From Dendrobium chrysotoxum (lineage: Eukaryota; Streptophyta; Magnoliopsida; Asparagales; Orchidaceae): a stretch of DNA of 64,000 nt. Of this stretch, positions 37,280-47,600 are shown in pieces. The notes beneath the pieces were generated by a model. That model was given only the letters and a program-made list of their open reading frames with translations, was not told the origin of the DNA and did not search any database. The DNA lies in contig CM034311.1 in NCBI GenBank assembly GCA_019925795.1, forward strand, positions 14,762,926-14,826,925, in the 5' to 3' direction. How positions within the stretch are numbered: the stretch's first letter is position 1; every line of letters starts with the position of its first letter. Made by a program: the position numbers and the translations under genes.

Positions 37280-37718
37280 TATTGGACTTCAAATATCTGC
37301 ATGTGGACACCTGAAATCTCTAACCCATAAAATGATAATCAAATAATTGTTTTCAATTTTGTAATTATATCTTCTTCTACTATGAAGAGAAGCATATTAT
37401 TGAACCTTTAATTATAGTGTATTATTTCAATTATGCAGATTCTAAGATTTTTCTCTTCTTAGATTTTTCATATAAAAGTTCAAATATCTTACAACTTTTT
37501 TCTATGTTTGCTAGTTCTATATGCAGTAATTACTGTCTAGATTTTTCATATAAAAGTTCAATTATGCAGATTCCAAAAAATACTGCAGAAGAATCCCCTC
37601 CTACTCAGGAGCATTGAATTTTGACAACTTATAAGACTAATATTTGTCTTTTTTCTTAATCATCAAATTCGTGTATTTATATGTGCCATGATTAAATAAT
37701 TAATGTTTGAGTAAAAAC
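37280..37718. other. Spacer with a repeated 23-bp word
   Basis: AT-rich. AGATTTTTCATATAAAAGTTC occurs at about 37458 and 37538, and ATTATGCAGATTC at 37431 and 37562, i.e. a partial local duplication. No gene seen. Confidence 0.5.
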
Positions 37719-38123
37719 TAGGTGTGTCGAAACAGGTTGATGGATTAGGTTTGGGTTTGACCTAACTTGATCCGACCTCAATCCACTCAACCTGAACCCA
37801 AACTATTTAATAAACATGTCAAAAGAACTAACTCAAACTCGACTTGCTAGCGTCCCAAATTACGGGAACCAAACCCATTAACTTGATAATTAAAAAATAT
37901 ATATAACTTATTAACTAAAAAGTTTAGTATATTTGATAAAAAATAAAATTATACCGACAAGTAAAAAATAAAGGAAAATATATATTAAAGCGGTCATTTC
38001 AATTCAAAAGTAAGATTGGGGTCAACTTAAGCCTGCCTGTTTAATAAATATGTTGAGAAAGCCAACCCGAACCAAGATTTTTCGAGTTAGCTTGACTTGT
38101 CAGTTCATTAATTGTCACCCCTA
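37719..38123. mobile_element. hAT-like non-autonomous element
   Basis: The left end TAGGTGTGTCGA and the reverse complement of the right end, TAGGGGTGACAA, form short inverted ends like those at 40176-40724. The interior has repeated AACCCRAA/TTGGGTTTG-type words. An 8-bp target duplication is not clear. Confidence 0.55.
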
Positions 38124-40175
38124 ATATAAATGAGATGTATGGGGTTAAGTTTTTTTTTGTGAATTTGGATTTTGGTGAAAATTTTAAAAGTGGAGATAGA
38201 AGGACATTAGTTTGTAAATAACTAAATTTTGGATGTTATATATGCAATATAAAAAAAAATTCTGGCAGATTTTAGAACCAATCTTTATTATGCAAAGTGT
38301 TAGTGCTGGGCCTTTTGAGAGATCGACTGAGCATTTTCTTCTTCATTATTCCAAGAGAGAGGTTAATATTAATTATTGATAGGGGATGGATCAGCTTCAT
38401 CCTCGACTTAATTCTTCTAGGCTTTGGCCCTTATTCTTCTTGCTTTCAATATGAATGAAAATTTGACTACAGTAAACTTCTCCATTTGAGTGAATTTTCT
38501 TCTTTTTATGTCCCATTTTATCATTTGATCGTATTTCCTTCTATAATTTCTCCTATGGGGTTATAGTTCCCTTATTTTTGGAACTATGATTGGTTTGATC
38601 CTCCTATATGAGGTACATAAACAACTTCTCTTCTTACATAAAGAAGTTCAATATTTTATGATTTCCATTTATTTAATGAAAATATTCTTCTTTTACTCTC
38701 CCCCCTAACTTCTTGGAGGAAGATCGACACTCCAAGGATGAAGGAACGAATTGATAGATGATTAGTTAGATTAGCTACAATTAGAGGTAGCTTAGGTATT
38801 CATCATACTATTCTCGATTATAAGCATTCCTCTAGGAATGAAGAGTCGAGAAAAGCAAGAACAAAATGGAAATTCGGTCACCATAATGCTAGTTCTCTTC
38901 CCTTGAGTAATAGGAAATGATACAACCTTCATGATAATTTTATAACTCCCTTTTTCTTTTATGGCCATATAGCATTATTGCTTAGTGGGTGTTTGATGCC
39001 TCAAAGTAACTTTAAACCATAGAAGCATCATTATCATTCATCTTGTCAACTTCATTATTACCTGTTGTAGAGCCATTTAGTATTAGAACACAAATAGTGC
39101 CTATGTGTCACAATAATACTTCCTTGTTTATTATATTTTTGTGTTTTGTTTTTAGTTTTAAATTTTCTTAAGGAAATCGATAAATATTTACAACAAAAAA
39201 TCTAAAAAAAAAAAATAATCAACATTTTTTTTTAAATTCTAAAAAATTCTAAAATTATCTCTTTATTTCCTTGCTCCAAAATATATTAATACATCCCTTA
39301 AAGCATTAAGAGATCATAATTTTTCCTCTTAGGCTCTAGTTTCCCTTTAAATAGAAACCATAAATTTTAATGTTGATAGTGAAATTATGAAGCTGTCAAT
39401 GTTCATCATTTCCTACTTCAAGCTGGCTTTAGTCTTCCTCTAAAAGAGGGCTGGTAGTTATGGTGTTCACAAGTAGTAATGTGGTGATGAAGGTGAGGCA
39501 AAAATAATTATAGGTGATCTATCAAGTGAATGACTTTTAATAATTTGTTTTTAGATATTTTTGTACAATTTATAGTGTCATTTAAAAAATTATTAAGATT
39601 CATAATAGATGTTCAACCATATCTTTGGAGATCTCAAAAAAAATTTTCATGGTTTTCTTTCAAATATTACTTCTTAAAAAAATAAATTTTAAAGTAGCTA
39701 CTAGTCAGGATTTCCCACACTACACAACTGTCTTAGAAAATCATGTGGTTAAATCATCAAGATTTTAATTAAGGTGGTCAAATTATTTAAGTTTTTTTAA
39801 CTTGCTAGTTATTGTTGATGAGGGGACATGCTGAATGTTGTGATCCCATAAGTATTCAAAATTTTTATTTTCTATCTTAGTTATTTTAAAATCAACAATA
39901 CGCCTTATCTCATCCACTCCATGTGCTTCATAATGAAGGGAATAGTGACCTTTGGCTCCAGTAATGAAGTATACCAATTTTTTTTCTCATTAAATCTTTA
40001 TCTATCTTCTTAATTAAATTAAAGGGGGTTTTGTACCTGGATAGTCTCAATTGATGGCATTGCATCAACCATCACCAATAAAACAATTCCAATGTTTTAT
40101 CACAGATTTTATTTTATAGAAGTCACATTGGCTCTAGTACCTTGTAAACCAAATCAAGTATGGTGTCCTCTAGGT
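38124..40175. other. AT-rich spacer, no recognised feature
   Basis: I see no coding similarity, LTR, or structured repeat here. Short open frames, such as the antisense one at 39783-39977, have no recognisable features. This could be degraded repeat or the only near-unique DNA in the window. Confidence 0.4.
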
Positions 40176-40724
40176 TAGGGGTGTCAATATTTGACACGAC
40201 ACGAAAATCTGACCCAAACTTGGCCCAAACTTTTTGGGTTAGGGTCAACCCATTTAAAAATGGGTTGGGTTCGGGTCTTAGATTCTGACCCATTTGTGAT
40301 TTTGGGTTGGGTTTTGGTCAACTGATAACCCAAAAGGAACCCAAAATTAACATGAACCCACACCTGAATTGTGCTCACCGTCATTGCCTCCATTGCATTC
40401 ACACACCCGCTTCTCTGCGACCTCTTTGTGTGTGCTCGCCTACATCATTATTGTGCCTACTTCGCTTGCCTAGTGTGCTTGTGTGTTCTTGCCTAATCGA
40501 TCATGTATGCACTATGCTCGCTTCCTTACTTGATCAATGTGTTTGCTCGTTTCACTCGCCCGGGTCAATGTGTCTGGTCAGGCTAATCCGGGTTTGGGGG
40601 AGTCAAGTTTTGGTAATGTTTGACCCATTTGTGTAATCAAGTTAGGTTTGGGTTGGATCAGTTGAGGGCGAGTCATTTTTTGCTTGGACCTGAACCTGAC
40701 CCGAAAACTCATTTGACACCCCTA
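40176..40724. mobile_element. hAT-like non-autonomous element (MITE-sized)
   Basis: 549 bp with ends TAGGGGTGTCAA and, in reverse complement, TAGGGGTGTCAA. The 8-bp flanks CTCTAGGT (40168-40175) and CGCCAGGT (40725-40732) agree at 6 of 8 positions, as expected for an old hAT target duplication. The interior carries many GACCCA/TGGGTT words near the left end and a pyrimidine-rich block. No transposase. Confidence 0.8.
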
Positions 40725-40800
40725 CGCCAGGTTATATCAAGGTTTTTTACATGATAATGTATAATGTCTTGCAATTTCCTCCTCCTCTTAAATTATTTAA

Positions 40801-41124
40801 GCTTTCAATGTTTTGTTAAGCATAACTTAGCCTAATTTATGAGAAAGTTATCGTAATCATCTGGGTATGATTCTCTTCTTTTAAAGTTGCATAGCTTGAT
40901 TAAAACTTAAACGAATGTCTCTTTTATTTATATTGTTGTTAAACTTAAGATTCATCCGTTGAGCTTTCAATGTTTTGTTAAGCATAACTTAGCCTAATTT
41001 ATGAGAAAGTTATCGTAATCATCTGGGTATGATTCTCTTCTTTTAAAGTTGCATAGCTTGATTAAAACTTAAATGAATGTCTCTTTTATTTATATTGTTG
41101 TTAAACTTAAGATTCATCCGTTGA
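40801..41124. repeat. 162-bp tandem duplication
   Basis: Copy 1 is 40801-40962 and copy 2 is 40963-41124. By eye they differ at one base only (AAACG in copy 1, AAATG in copy 2), so the duplication is recent. It abuts the truncated left end of the chromovirus E LTR. Confidence 0.93.
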
Positions 41125-42500
41125 GCCTATTCAAGATATTATAAAGCATGAGGTAGACTTTTGAACTTCTATCTTGGATTTCAATTCCAGTGATTTTATA
41201 AAAGTTATGAATAAAAATTTATTTTTCATGAATTTTATGACATTTTCATTGTATAAGTTTTGAATTATTTTTGTAAACTTTATCCTGAATCTTTTGACTA
41301 TAAGTAATCAAATTTTTATCGGTTTATTTTTTCTATGCAAATTTCTAAGTATATAACTTGATTGAGGCTTTTATGGAAATTGGAATAGTTATATGAAAGT
41401 CTTAAAATATTCATATGAATATCTCTCAGAAATTAGAATTTAAATAAGAAAAGCTCAATGAGTATAAAGTTATACAAGTAATGTGGCACTTTATTAAAAA
41501 GTTATGCATTATCAGAATTTTATATTGAAATTATAATTTAGCTACTATTGCTTTGCATCTACACTGTTCAAAGCATGGCATTAGAGTTGTTCTTATATGT
41601 GAATAAGTGCACTCACTAATATGTTACATGGGCCTTGTATGTTTTATTTTGGCCCTATCTACCTTGGGTGGCTGTGGGAGGGATTTTGGCCCCACTTGCT
41701 AAAAGATGTGTGGAAGGTTATGTGGCACTATTTTGTTCCGATTCTAGCCCCACTTAATATATACAAGTATGGGAGATCAAATAGAGGCATAAGTGTATGT
41801 GTAGTTATAAGTAGGCATCAGCATATATGCATTAAAAAAGTGCATTGTGTATTCTGATAATTTAATGAATTAAGTACAAATAATATTATGAACTTAATTC
41901 TAGTAAATTTCTAGATTTCTTTATGAACCCTCATGAAATAAGAAAGGCAAGTGCTAATGAATCTCTCTAATAACAAGTGTTCAATGGAGTACCTGAAATA
42001 TTTGTGTAAGTGGCTTTAAAGGTGTAAGTAAGAACTTTGAAATCAAGTTCACACTAAAACCCTAAATAATCATGTTCAACAAGTACTTTATTTATTCTTT
42101 ACAATTTAATATATTTTTAATTAAACTATCATTTAATATTTTTAATGGATATTGATATTCTATGATGGGTTATGGGAAGAATTCTACTGAGTTGGTTATG
42201 CTCATAATATGAATCTTTCTAACATTTTAGGCAAAAATAAAGTCCTAGTGGAGTAGAATGGTGTCGAGGCAGGATCTTCTGAGTCTAAGTGATAAAGATA
42301 TTATTTTGTAATACAATTTAATTATTTTGATTTATAGATAACTGAAAGTAAAATGGATTATTATATATATTTTTTGAGAAATAACATGTGTTTTTACTTG
42401 TATTATTTAGATTATTAATAGTTTTGGTTGTCTATTGATATTTGAGTTATTAAATTATAGGTTTAGACTTTTAATCCTTTCATTAGATCCTAGGGCGTCA
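41125..42500 (+). repeat. 5' LTR of chromovirus E, left part missing
   Basis: Colinear with chromovirus B LTR sequence from about 18780 onward (AGCATGAGGTAGACTT matches AGCACGAGGTAGACTT) and ends TAGGGCGTCA, like GGCATCA in B. The first 500 bp or so, including U3, are missing; the break coincides with the end of the 162-bp tandem duplication. Confidence 0.8.
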
Positions 42501-42681
42501 TAGGGTATGAAAGCAATGGTTTAGAATGATTAGAATTTTAACTAAAGCTATAGAAAATAATTTATATCAGTAAGAGTAAGGAGTTAGGAGCCTAGTTTAG
42601 GCATATTTCCTATTAATTAGTGATAAATTGTGTATGAGTGAACACTTTGATTCTTTATATAAATTAAAGTGTTAATGTATC

Positions 42682-43934
42682 ATGAATCCTCAAGAGCAAG
42701 AAGTAATTGAAAAATAGAGTTCTAGTCAAGATGTTATAGGTCAGAGTACTGTAGGGGCTATGACATCTGATTATATGATGCACTTTATTGGGTTAGTGGC
42801 CCAACTAACGAGCAAGGCTCAAGGTACGTTGGTTGGTGTTAAGGGAGATGAAGTACATCAAAATTTATAATTATTCTTAGGATTGAAGCAACCTCATTTT
42901 TAGGGTGTTGTTGAGCCTTAAGAAGCTAAGGATTGGTTGATGAGAATGGAGAAGTCCCTTCATAGCATTTAGTGTTGGAGGACAGAAAGGGTTTGTTGGC
43001 TATATTCTTATTGGATGGAGAAGCAAAGCATTAATGGATAGGCCAGCATAGGCAGAGATTCCAATGAAGGTCAAATACAAAAATTTTTTGGAAGGAGTTT
43101 ACAGAGACCTTCTAGAGTTAGTTTATATTGCCATATATTAGGCACCAGATATAAGTTTCCTTTTTAAGGTTAGTTCAAGAGAGCAAGATGGTTATACAGT
43201 ATGAGGTAGTGTTCATAACTCTTACTAAATATGCTCCCCAGTTAGTCAGCACCCTAGAGGATAAGTGTTTTCATTTTTTATGAGATTTGAGAGACGGTCT
43301 ATGACATTTGTTAGTGTCATTCTATATATGTGATTTTTTTGAGCTAGTAAAGAGAGCTAGGTTGGTGGATACTGATCTAATGTCCACCCAATAGTGGGGA
43401 GATGCCTGTAGAAATAGATTTGTTGGAGAGTCCTCCAAAAGTGCATTATGTGGGAAGAAGTCTACAATGAAAGTTGGTGAATCCAGGAAAGGGAGGACCT
43501 ACACTATCAGAAGTGTTGGAGGATCGATGTCTGTTAGTAGTACTCCTATTTGTGATTTTTGTAGAAGAAGACATATTGGTTTATGCTTTTTGCATACTAG
43601 CCAGTACTTTAGGTGTGTCTAATTTGGTCACAAAGTGGCATAGTGTCCATAGAAAGTGCTAGAAGGTTGATTAAAAGCTGAGGCCATTTAGAGTCAGAGG
43701 CAGCAGCCAGCACCTTCTAGAGAAGTTCATGAGGCATCATATACCCGTAGTGGAGATAAATTTAGAGGGGAGACTCTCAAGTGAGCCAATAAGAGGAGTT
43801 TGAAGAGAGTTGATTATCGTGGCTTATGTAGCCCTAATACAATCCAAAGTATACAGTCTGACTTAGCAGGAGGCAATGGAGGCACCGGATATGGTGATAA
43901 GTATAATATTCATTTATGTTTCCTTTTATCATAT
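42682..43934 (+). pseudogene. gag: Chromovirus E gag and start of protease
   Basis: ATG at 42682 (MNPQEQEVIEK), then gag sequence close to that of B: LGLKQPHF near 42880-42905, LLDGEAKHXWIG near 43010-43040, YEVVFITLTKYAPQLVSTLE near 43200-43260. A zinc-knuckle remnant YFRCV-x-FGHKVAXCP is near 43603-43650. The frame reaches the protease at 43900-43934, where it is cut by the younger Sirevirus. Several stops. A degenerate primer site (TATGAAAGCAATGG) follows the LTR at 42500. Confidence 0.8.
43930..43934. other. Target-site duplication, left copy (CATAT)
   Basis: CATAT here and CATAT at 55196-55200 flank the younger Sirevirus exactly. Confidence 0.95.
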
Positions 43935-45592
43935 TGAAAGTTCGAAAGGGATGTTAAGCCCTAGTGAACTAGTCCTAAGGCTAACCAAGAGGGGGGTGAA
44001 TTGGTTATTTAAAAATTTCACAACAACAATGAAAAATCTTTTCAATACTTAGCAGCGGAAACGATTAAACAAGAATGAAAAGATCAATCTAAGATATTCA
44101 CCCACGCAGTTAATATCAAAAAGTAAAGTGCAGAACTGAATCAGAAAAGCAAACCAGATTTTATAGTGGTTCGGTCAACTTGACCTACGTCCACTCTCCG
44201 GAGCCTCCCCTCCGGGTATTGCACTAAACAGAAAGTGTCTCTCCTTTTGCTCCCACAGCAAGGCGGAGAGGCCTATACAAACACCTCCTTTTCACCACAC
44301 GGTGAGGCAGAGAACCCGACCTCCTTTTGCTTCCTCCTGAAGCAGGCAGAGAACATTCAAACTCCTTTTTCTTCCACCTGAAGCGGGCAGAGAACCCCGG
44401 ATCTTCTTGTGAACGATCCTCCCACGACGAACACCGACTAGACGAAAGACGATGAGCGGAGAAGATGACTCTGATCCGTGCTTGGAGTAACCTTAGTGAA
44501 TCCCTCACTAACTCCCCCTCACAAGATCTTCTCTCTCTCTCCCAACTCTCTCTCTCTCTAGGGTTTCTCAGGGAAAGGAAGGTAGCAAAAGATGTTTCTT
44601 ATTTTTAGAAAAAGTTCTTTTATAGGAGGGCTTAAAATTTGCCCTAAATCTCAACTGGTCGGCCAAGATCGTCCAGGACGATCAGTAGATCGTCTTGTAC
44701 GATCAGTTCAAATTTAGATGTTTCAGCCTGGACGATCTGGCTCTTCTGGACGATTATAAGAAAAAATTGTTCAGATCATTTCGTACGATCCTGCGATCGT
44801 CCGGGACGATTAGTGCAAATTGAGGAATATCATCCAGAGGATAGCTCGGGTCGTCCAGAGTAACTTATGCTGGACGACCAAAAAATGACTTGATCGTCCA
44901 GGATGATAAGGACATCGTCCTGTACGATTAGTTTAAAAAGGCCCTAAATCGTCCTGTACATAGCTCTCGACGTACAGCTTAAATGCACTAGACGATCAAG
45001 ATCATCCGGGACAATCCTGCGATCGTCCAGGATGATATGATCGTATCAATCAAAAATAAATTGCTTTCCTTAATTACCAGATTAAATTAGGCATGATTGT
45101 ACTGAATCATCCCGGACGATACACGTATCGTCCGGGACGATCAGACCAAATAACTAAAAATAAAAACTTGCCTAACTTGATCTGGCGGCTGAGAATTTCT
45201 GATTTGGGCATATCGTCCTGTACGATCTAGAGATCGTCCAGGACGATCTACTTAATCAGACCCTCTTAACTTAGTCGCCCTAATTAGGGTTTCTGTTTTG
45301 GCTGGATCGTCCAGGACGATGTGAATATCGTCTAGGACGATCTGAACAAAAAATAAACAGAAACTCTAATTCACTCAAGCTCTCCCCCTGAGTGTGTTTG
45401 TGCAAGGTTACTTAGCTAGGGGATCAGTTACATTATAATTGACTCAATAAAATGAAAAGCAGTACATTGGACATACTTGGACCCGATCTTGACTTGGCTT
45501 GAGTGGCTCGTGGTCTTTTGTGCCTGAAACAGATTAGCCAAGCAAAACACATTGGAAACATGTTTGTCATTATCAAAACCAGATTTGCAACA
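43935..45592 (-). repeat. 3' LTR (left) of the younger Sirevirus
   Basis: Runs in element sense from TGTTGCAAATC (45592) to CTTTCA (43935). U3 holds seven palindrome pairs, starting on the + strand at 44668, 44775, 44893, 45001, 45106, 45212 and 45306. In every pair the second member starts 21 bp after the first. The TATA box TATAAAAG is at 44617-44624 on the - strand. Downstream (in element sense) lies a CT-rich leader and the GC-rich segment 44170-44460. Confidence 0.95.
44617..45341 (-). promoter_or_regulatory. LTR promoter of the younger Sirevirus: paired palindromes and TATA box
   Basis: Palindromes with the consensus ATCGTCC-N-GGACGAT occur as pairs separated by 6 bp (21 bp start to start). 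The seven pairs are themselves spaced 107, 118, 108, 105, 106 and 94 bp. The palindrome nearest the promoter (44668-44682) is 43 bp from the TATA box TATAAAAG. The right LTR repeats this (54271 and 54292; TATA at 54220-54227; gap 43 bp). That these act as enhancer or operator sites is inferred from position and regular spacing. Confidence 0.75.
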
Positions 45593-45606
45593 ATCTCCCC
45601 CTTTTT
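45593..45606 (-). other. Polypurine tract of the younger Sirevirus
   Basis: In element sense AAAAAGGGGGAGAT ends directly at the LTR start TGTTGC. Confidence 0.92.
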
Positions 45607-45622
45607 GATGATGGCAAAATAG

Positions 45623-45696
45623 AAAAAATATTTGTGTTTTGATCTCCTAGTTTGAAGATAAAAGTAAACTAGGAGATCAAAACACAAATATTTTTT
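45623..45696. repeat. Perfect 31-bp inverted repeat (hairpin) beside the polypurine tract
   Basis: Arms 45623-45653 and 45666-45696 are exact reverse complements, 31 of 31 bases, with a 12-base loop (45654-45665). In element sense it lies just after the accessory gene and 16 bp before the polypurine tract. I do not see an equivalent in the older Sirevirus before 9872. In the transcript it would make a stable 31-bp stem. Role unknown. Confidence 0.92.
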
Positions 45697-45703
45697 CAAA
45701 TTT

Positions 45704-46993
45704 TCATTTAACAACTAAACAGGAAACATGACTCATAACAAAAACTAAAACGACTACAACTGATTGACTCCCCCTTTTGACATCACAAAAAGGAGGAGGG
45801 AAAAAATAGAACACGGAAATAAAACATAAAAGAGAACAACTACAAAATAGGAAACTAAAGTTGAGGCGGATCCTGATCAGAAGGAGGAGGTGGCGGTGGA
45901 GGGTTGAAGTAAGTGTGAATCGCCTGAAAGTGGGCTCCGATCCAGGCAATATCCTGGTTATGCTGTAATTGCTGCTGCGCAGCATAGTCATTGAAGCGCT
46001 GGATGTCCTCGGCGTGCCGCTGCTCCTGGGCAACCACATAGGAGTCAAATCTTGCCTCCCACTGGTCGAAGCGCTGAACCAGGTGGTTAAAGGGAGAGGC
46101 AATGCGAAGGGGTGCATGTGCCCTGGTGCAGCAGGAACTGGAACGGCCTCTTCCTCTTCCTCCTCAACATCTGGGGCGGGCTCCGGATGTAGTCGGGTGC
46201 TGTGTAGGACGTGGAATGAGTTGTTTGTGAAGAAGGAAGGAGGGACATTAGGATGGACAGGATACTGAAGGTCATATTTTATCTCTAAGGCATAATGAAT
46301 AAGATGACCTAAAGCTAGATTTGGGCGACGCCTATGGCCCAGATCTCTAATGGTGGTTAGGTGTTCTATGTAGCGGATAATCAGATCAGAGGCATTAAAT
46401 TCTTGACGGGCCATGATGTAGTAGGTGGTCAAGGACAGTAGCGGGGTAATGTGAATTCGATCCCCCGCCTTTGGAATGACGGAGGAACGAAGGATGTGCT
46501 GAATGGTCCGTGCGTCCTTGAGAAGGGAAGTGCAGGCATTGTCATGATAGGGTGCGTTGGTATGGCGAAGGAAGTGATTGGCGACACTCCAATCATAGTC
46601 ATGATCGGTGATAAGCGTGTGAAGTTTGTCTCCAGTGACAAAAAGGTTGAGAATATTGTGAAAATCATGGGTCGTGAGTTCCACGGGGCGTTGATTTACG
46701 TATGATCGAAGAGTGGAATAGTCCTCGAAAATGTGCAAGTTGGCAAAGAAGATTTGAAGGAGTTCAAGATTAAAGGGAAAGGCCAAGGTCAGAATAAAGG
46801 TGAGGGAGGTGTGTGCGAACAGATCTAAAATGTGATAAGTGAGAGTGCGGGGATTTACAATTTTAGAGTGCGTGATCCCCACGTTTCGATAGCATTCGAA
46901 AGCAGCCTGATCGGTGGCATTCGGGAAGCGAGGATCGACATGTCCCTGGGACGAACTGGCCCCCTTCTGACGAGACCTTTTACCACCAGCCAT
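45704..46993 (-). CDS. Younger Sirevirus accessory protein ('putative plant transposon protein' type)
   Basis: A 429-codon open frame after pol. The N-terminus is basic (MAGGKRSRQKG), possibly a nuclear signal. Residues about 20-230 form the conserved part, with DPRFPNATDQAAFECYRN, LHTLITDHDYDWSVANHFLR and SSVIPKAGDRIHITPLLSL; an acidic run EEEEEE follows near residue 275. After about residue 300 this frame becomes a Ser/Thr- and then Phe/Cys-rich tail that looks non-native. A different - strand frame at 45855-46080 reads as the natural C-terminus: a Gln/His-rich helix (AQEQRHAEDIQRFNDYAAQQ) and a proline run before a stop. A frameshift near 46080-46110 is therefore likely. Function unknown; a DNA-binding or regulatory role is speculation based on its promoter. 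Confidence 0.75.
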   Translation of the reverse strand: MAGGKRSRQKGASSSQGHVDPRFPNATDQAAFECYRNVGITHSKIVNPRTLTYHILDLFAHTSLTFILTLAFPFNLELLQIFFANLHIFEDYSTLRSYVNQRPVELTTHDFHNILNLFVTGDKLHTLITDHDYDWSVANHFLRHTNAPYHDNACTSLLKDARTIQHILRSSVIPKAGDRIHITPLLSLTTYYIMARQEFNASDLIIRYIEHLTTIRDLGHRRRPNLALGHLIHYALEIKYDLQYPVHPNVPPSFFTNNSFHVLHSTRLHPEPAPDVEEEEEEAVPVPAAPGHMHPFALPLPLTTWFSASTSGRQDLTPMWLPRSSGTPRTSSASMTMLRSSNYSITRILPGSEPTFRRFTLTSTLHRHLLLLIRIRLNFSFLFCSCSLLCFISVFYFFPPPFCDVKRGSQSVVVVLVFVMSHVSCLVVK

Positions 46994-47600
46994 TAGGAAC
47001 CCAAAGAGTAAGGAAGTAGAAGGAAAGTTGAAGAAGAAAGGTGTGGAAAAATCTGAAGAAAAACTGTTGTTTATATAGAAAATGGTCGGATCATCCTGTA
47101 TGATCGCGATATCATCCGGGACGATTTGGTCATTTATGACGTCCTTGACGATTGGTCAAAAAGGCGGTCCGATCGTCCAGGACGATTAGACACAGGCGAT
47201 CGTCCCGAGGAGTCAGGCTGGACGACCGTTGACGAAAAGTATCATCCCGGACGATTAGGTGGATCGTCCAGGACGATATGTAATAAATATATCAGACGGG
47301 CCAAATTCGAATCGTCTAGCGGCTGACACGTGGATCTTCCAGGACGATGAGGTGGATCGTCCAGGACGATGGACAATAATTGGTGTAATGTCAGCCGTTT
47401 GATCAGATCAGGAAGATATGGATCATATCGTCCAGGACGATGTAAGGATCGTCCAGGACGATCACCAATAATTTGGATTTTTTCAGCAGCAGGAGCAGTG
47501 TGGGGACGATTTTGAATGAATCATCCAGGATGATGTTTGGATCATCCAGGACGAAGTGGATCATCCAGGACGATCGTGGTATCATCCAGGACGATGGGAA
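46994..47600 (-). promoter_or_regulatory. Internal promoter of the younger Sirevirus accessory gene
   Basis: About fourteen palindromes of the LTR type lie here, starting at 47090, 47111, 47172, 47199, 47241, 47263, 47334, 47356, 47427, 47448, 47520, 47541, 47560 and 47581. Partner distances are mostly 21-22 bp. In gene sense the array ends 12 bp before the TATA box TATATAA (+ strand 47071-47077). The accessory ATG at 46993 is about 87 bp from the first base of the surrounding TTCTATATAA (47080), with a CT-rich leader between. The same design is at 8560-9070 in the older Sirevirus. Confidence 0.75.

Noticed and set aside
38124..40175. Possible host gene in the least repetitive stretch
   Set aside because: No frame longer than about 65 codons, no splice-linked coding pattern and no recognisable protein motif.
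44668..45341. CRISPR-like array of short regularly spaced repeats
   Set aside because: The repeats are 15-bp dyads in pairs inside an LTR of a plant retrotransposon, the distances between pairs vary, and there are no cas genes. This is a cis-regulatory pattern.
45969..46705. Open frames on the + strand opposite the accessory gene
   Set aside because: They are shadows of the - strand coding sequence.
45704..46993. Envelope protein, as sometimes proposed for post-pol genes of Sireviruses
   Set aside because: No signal peptide or consistent transmembrane segment; the hydrophobic tail of the long frame appears to result from a frameshift.
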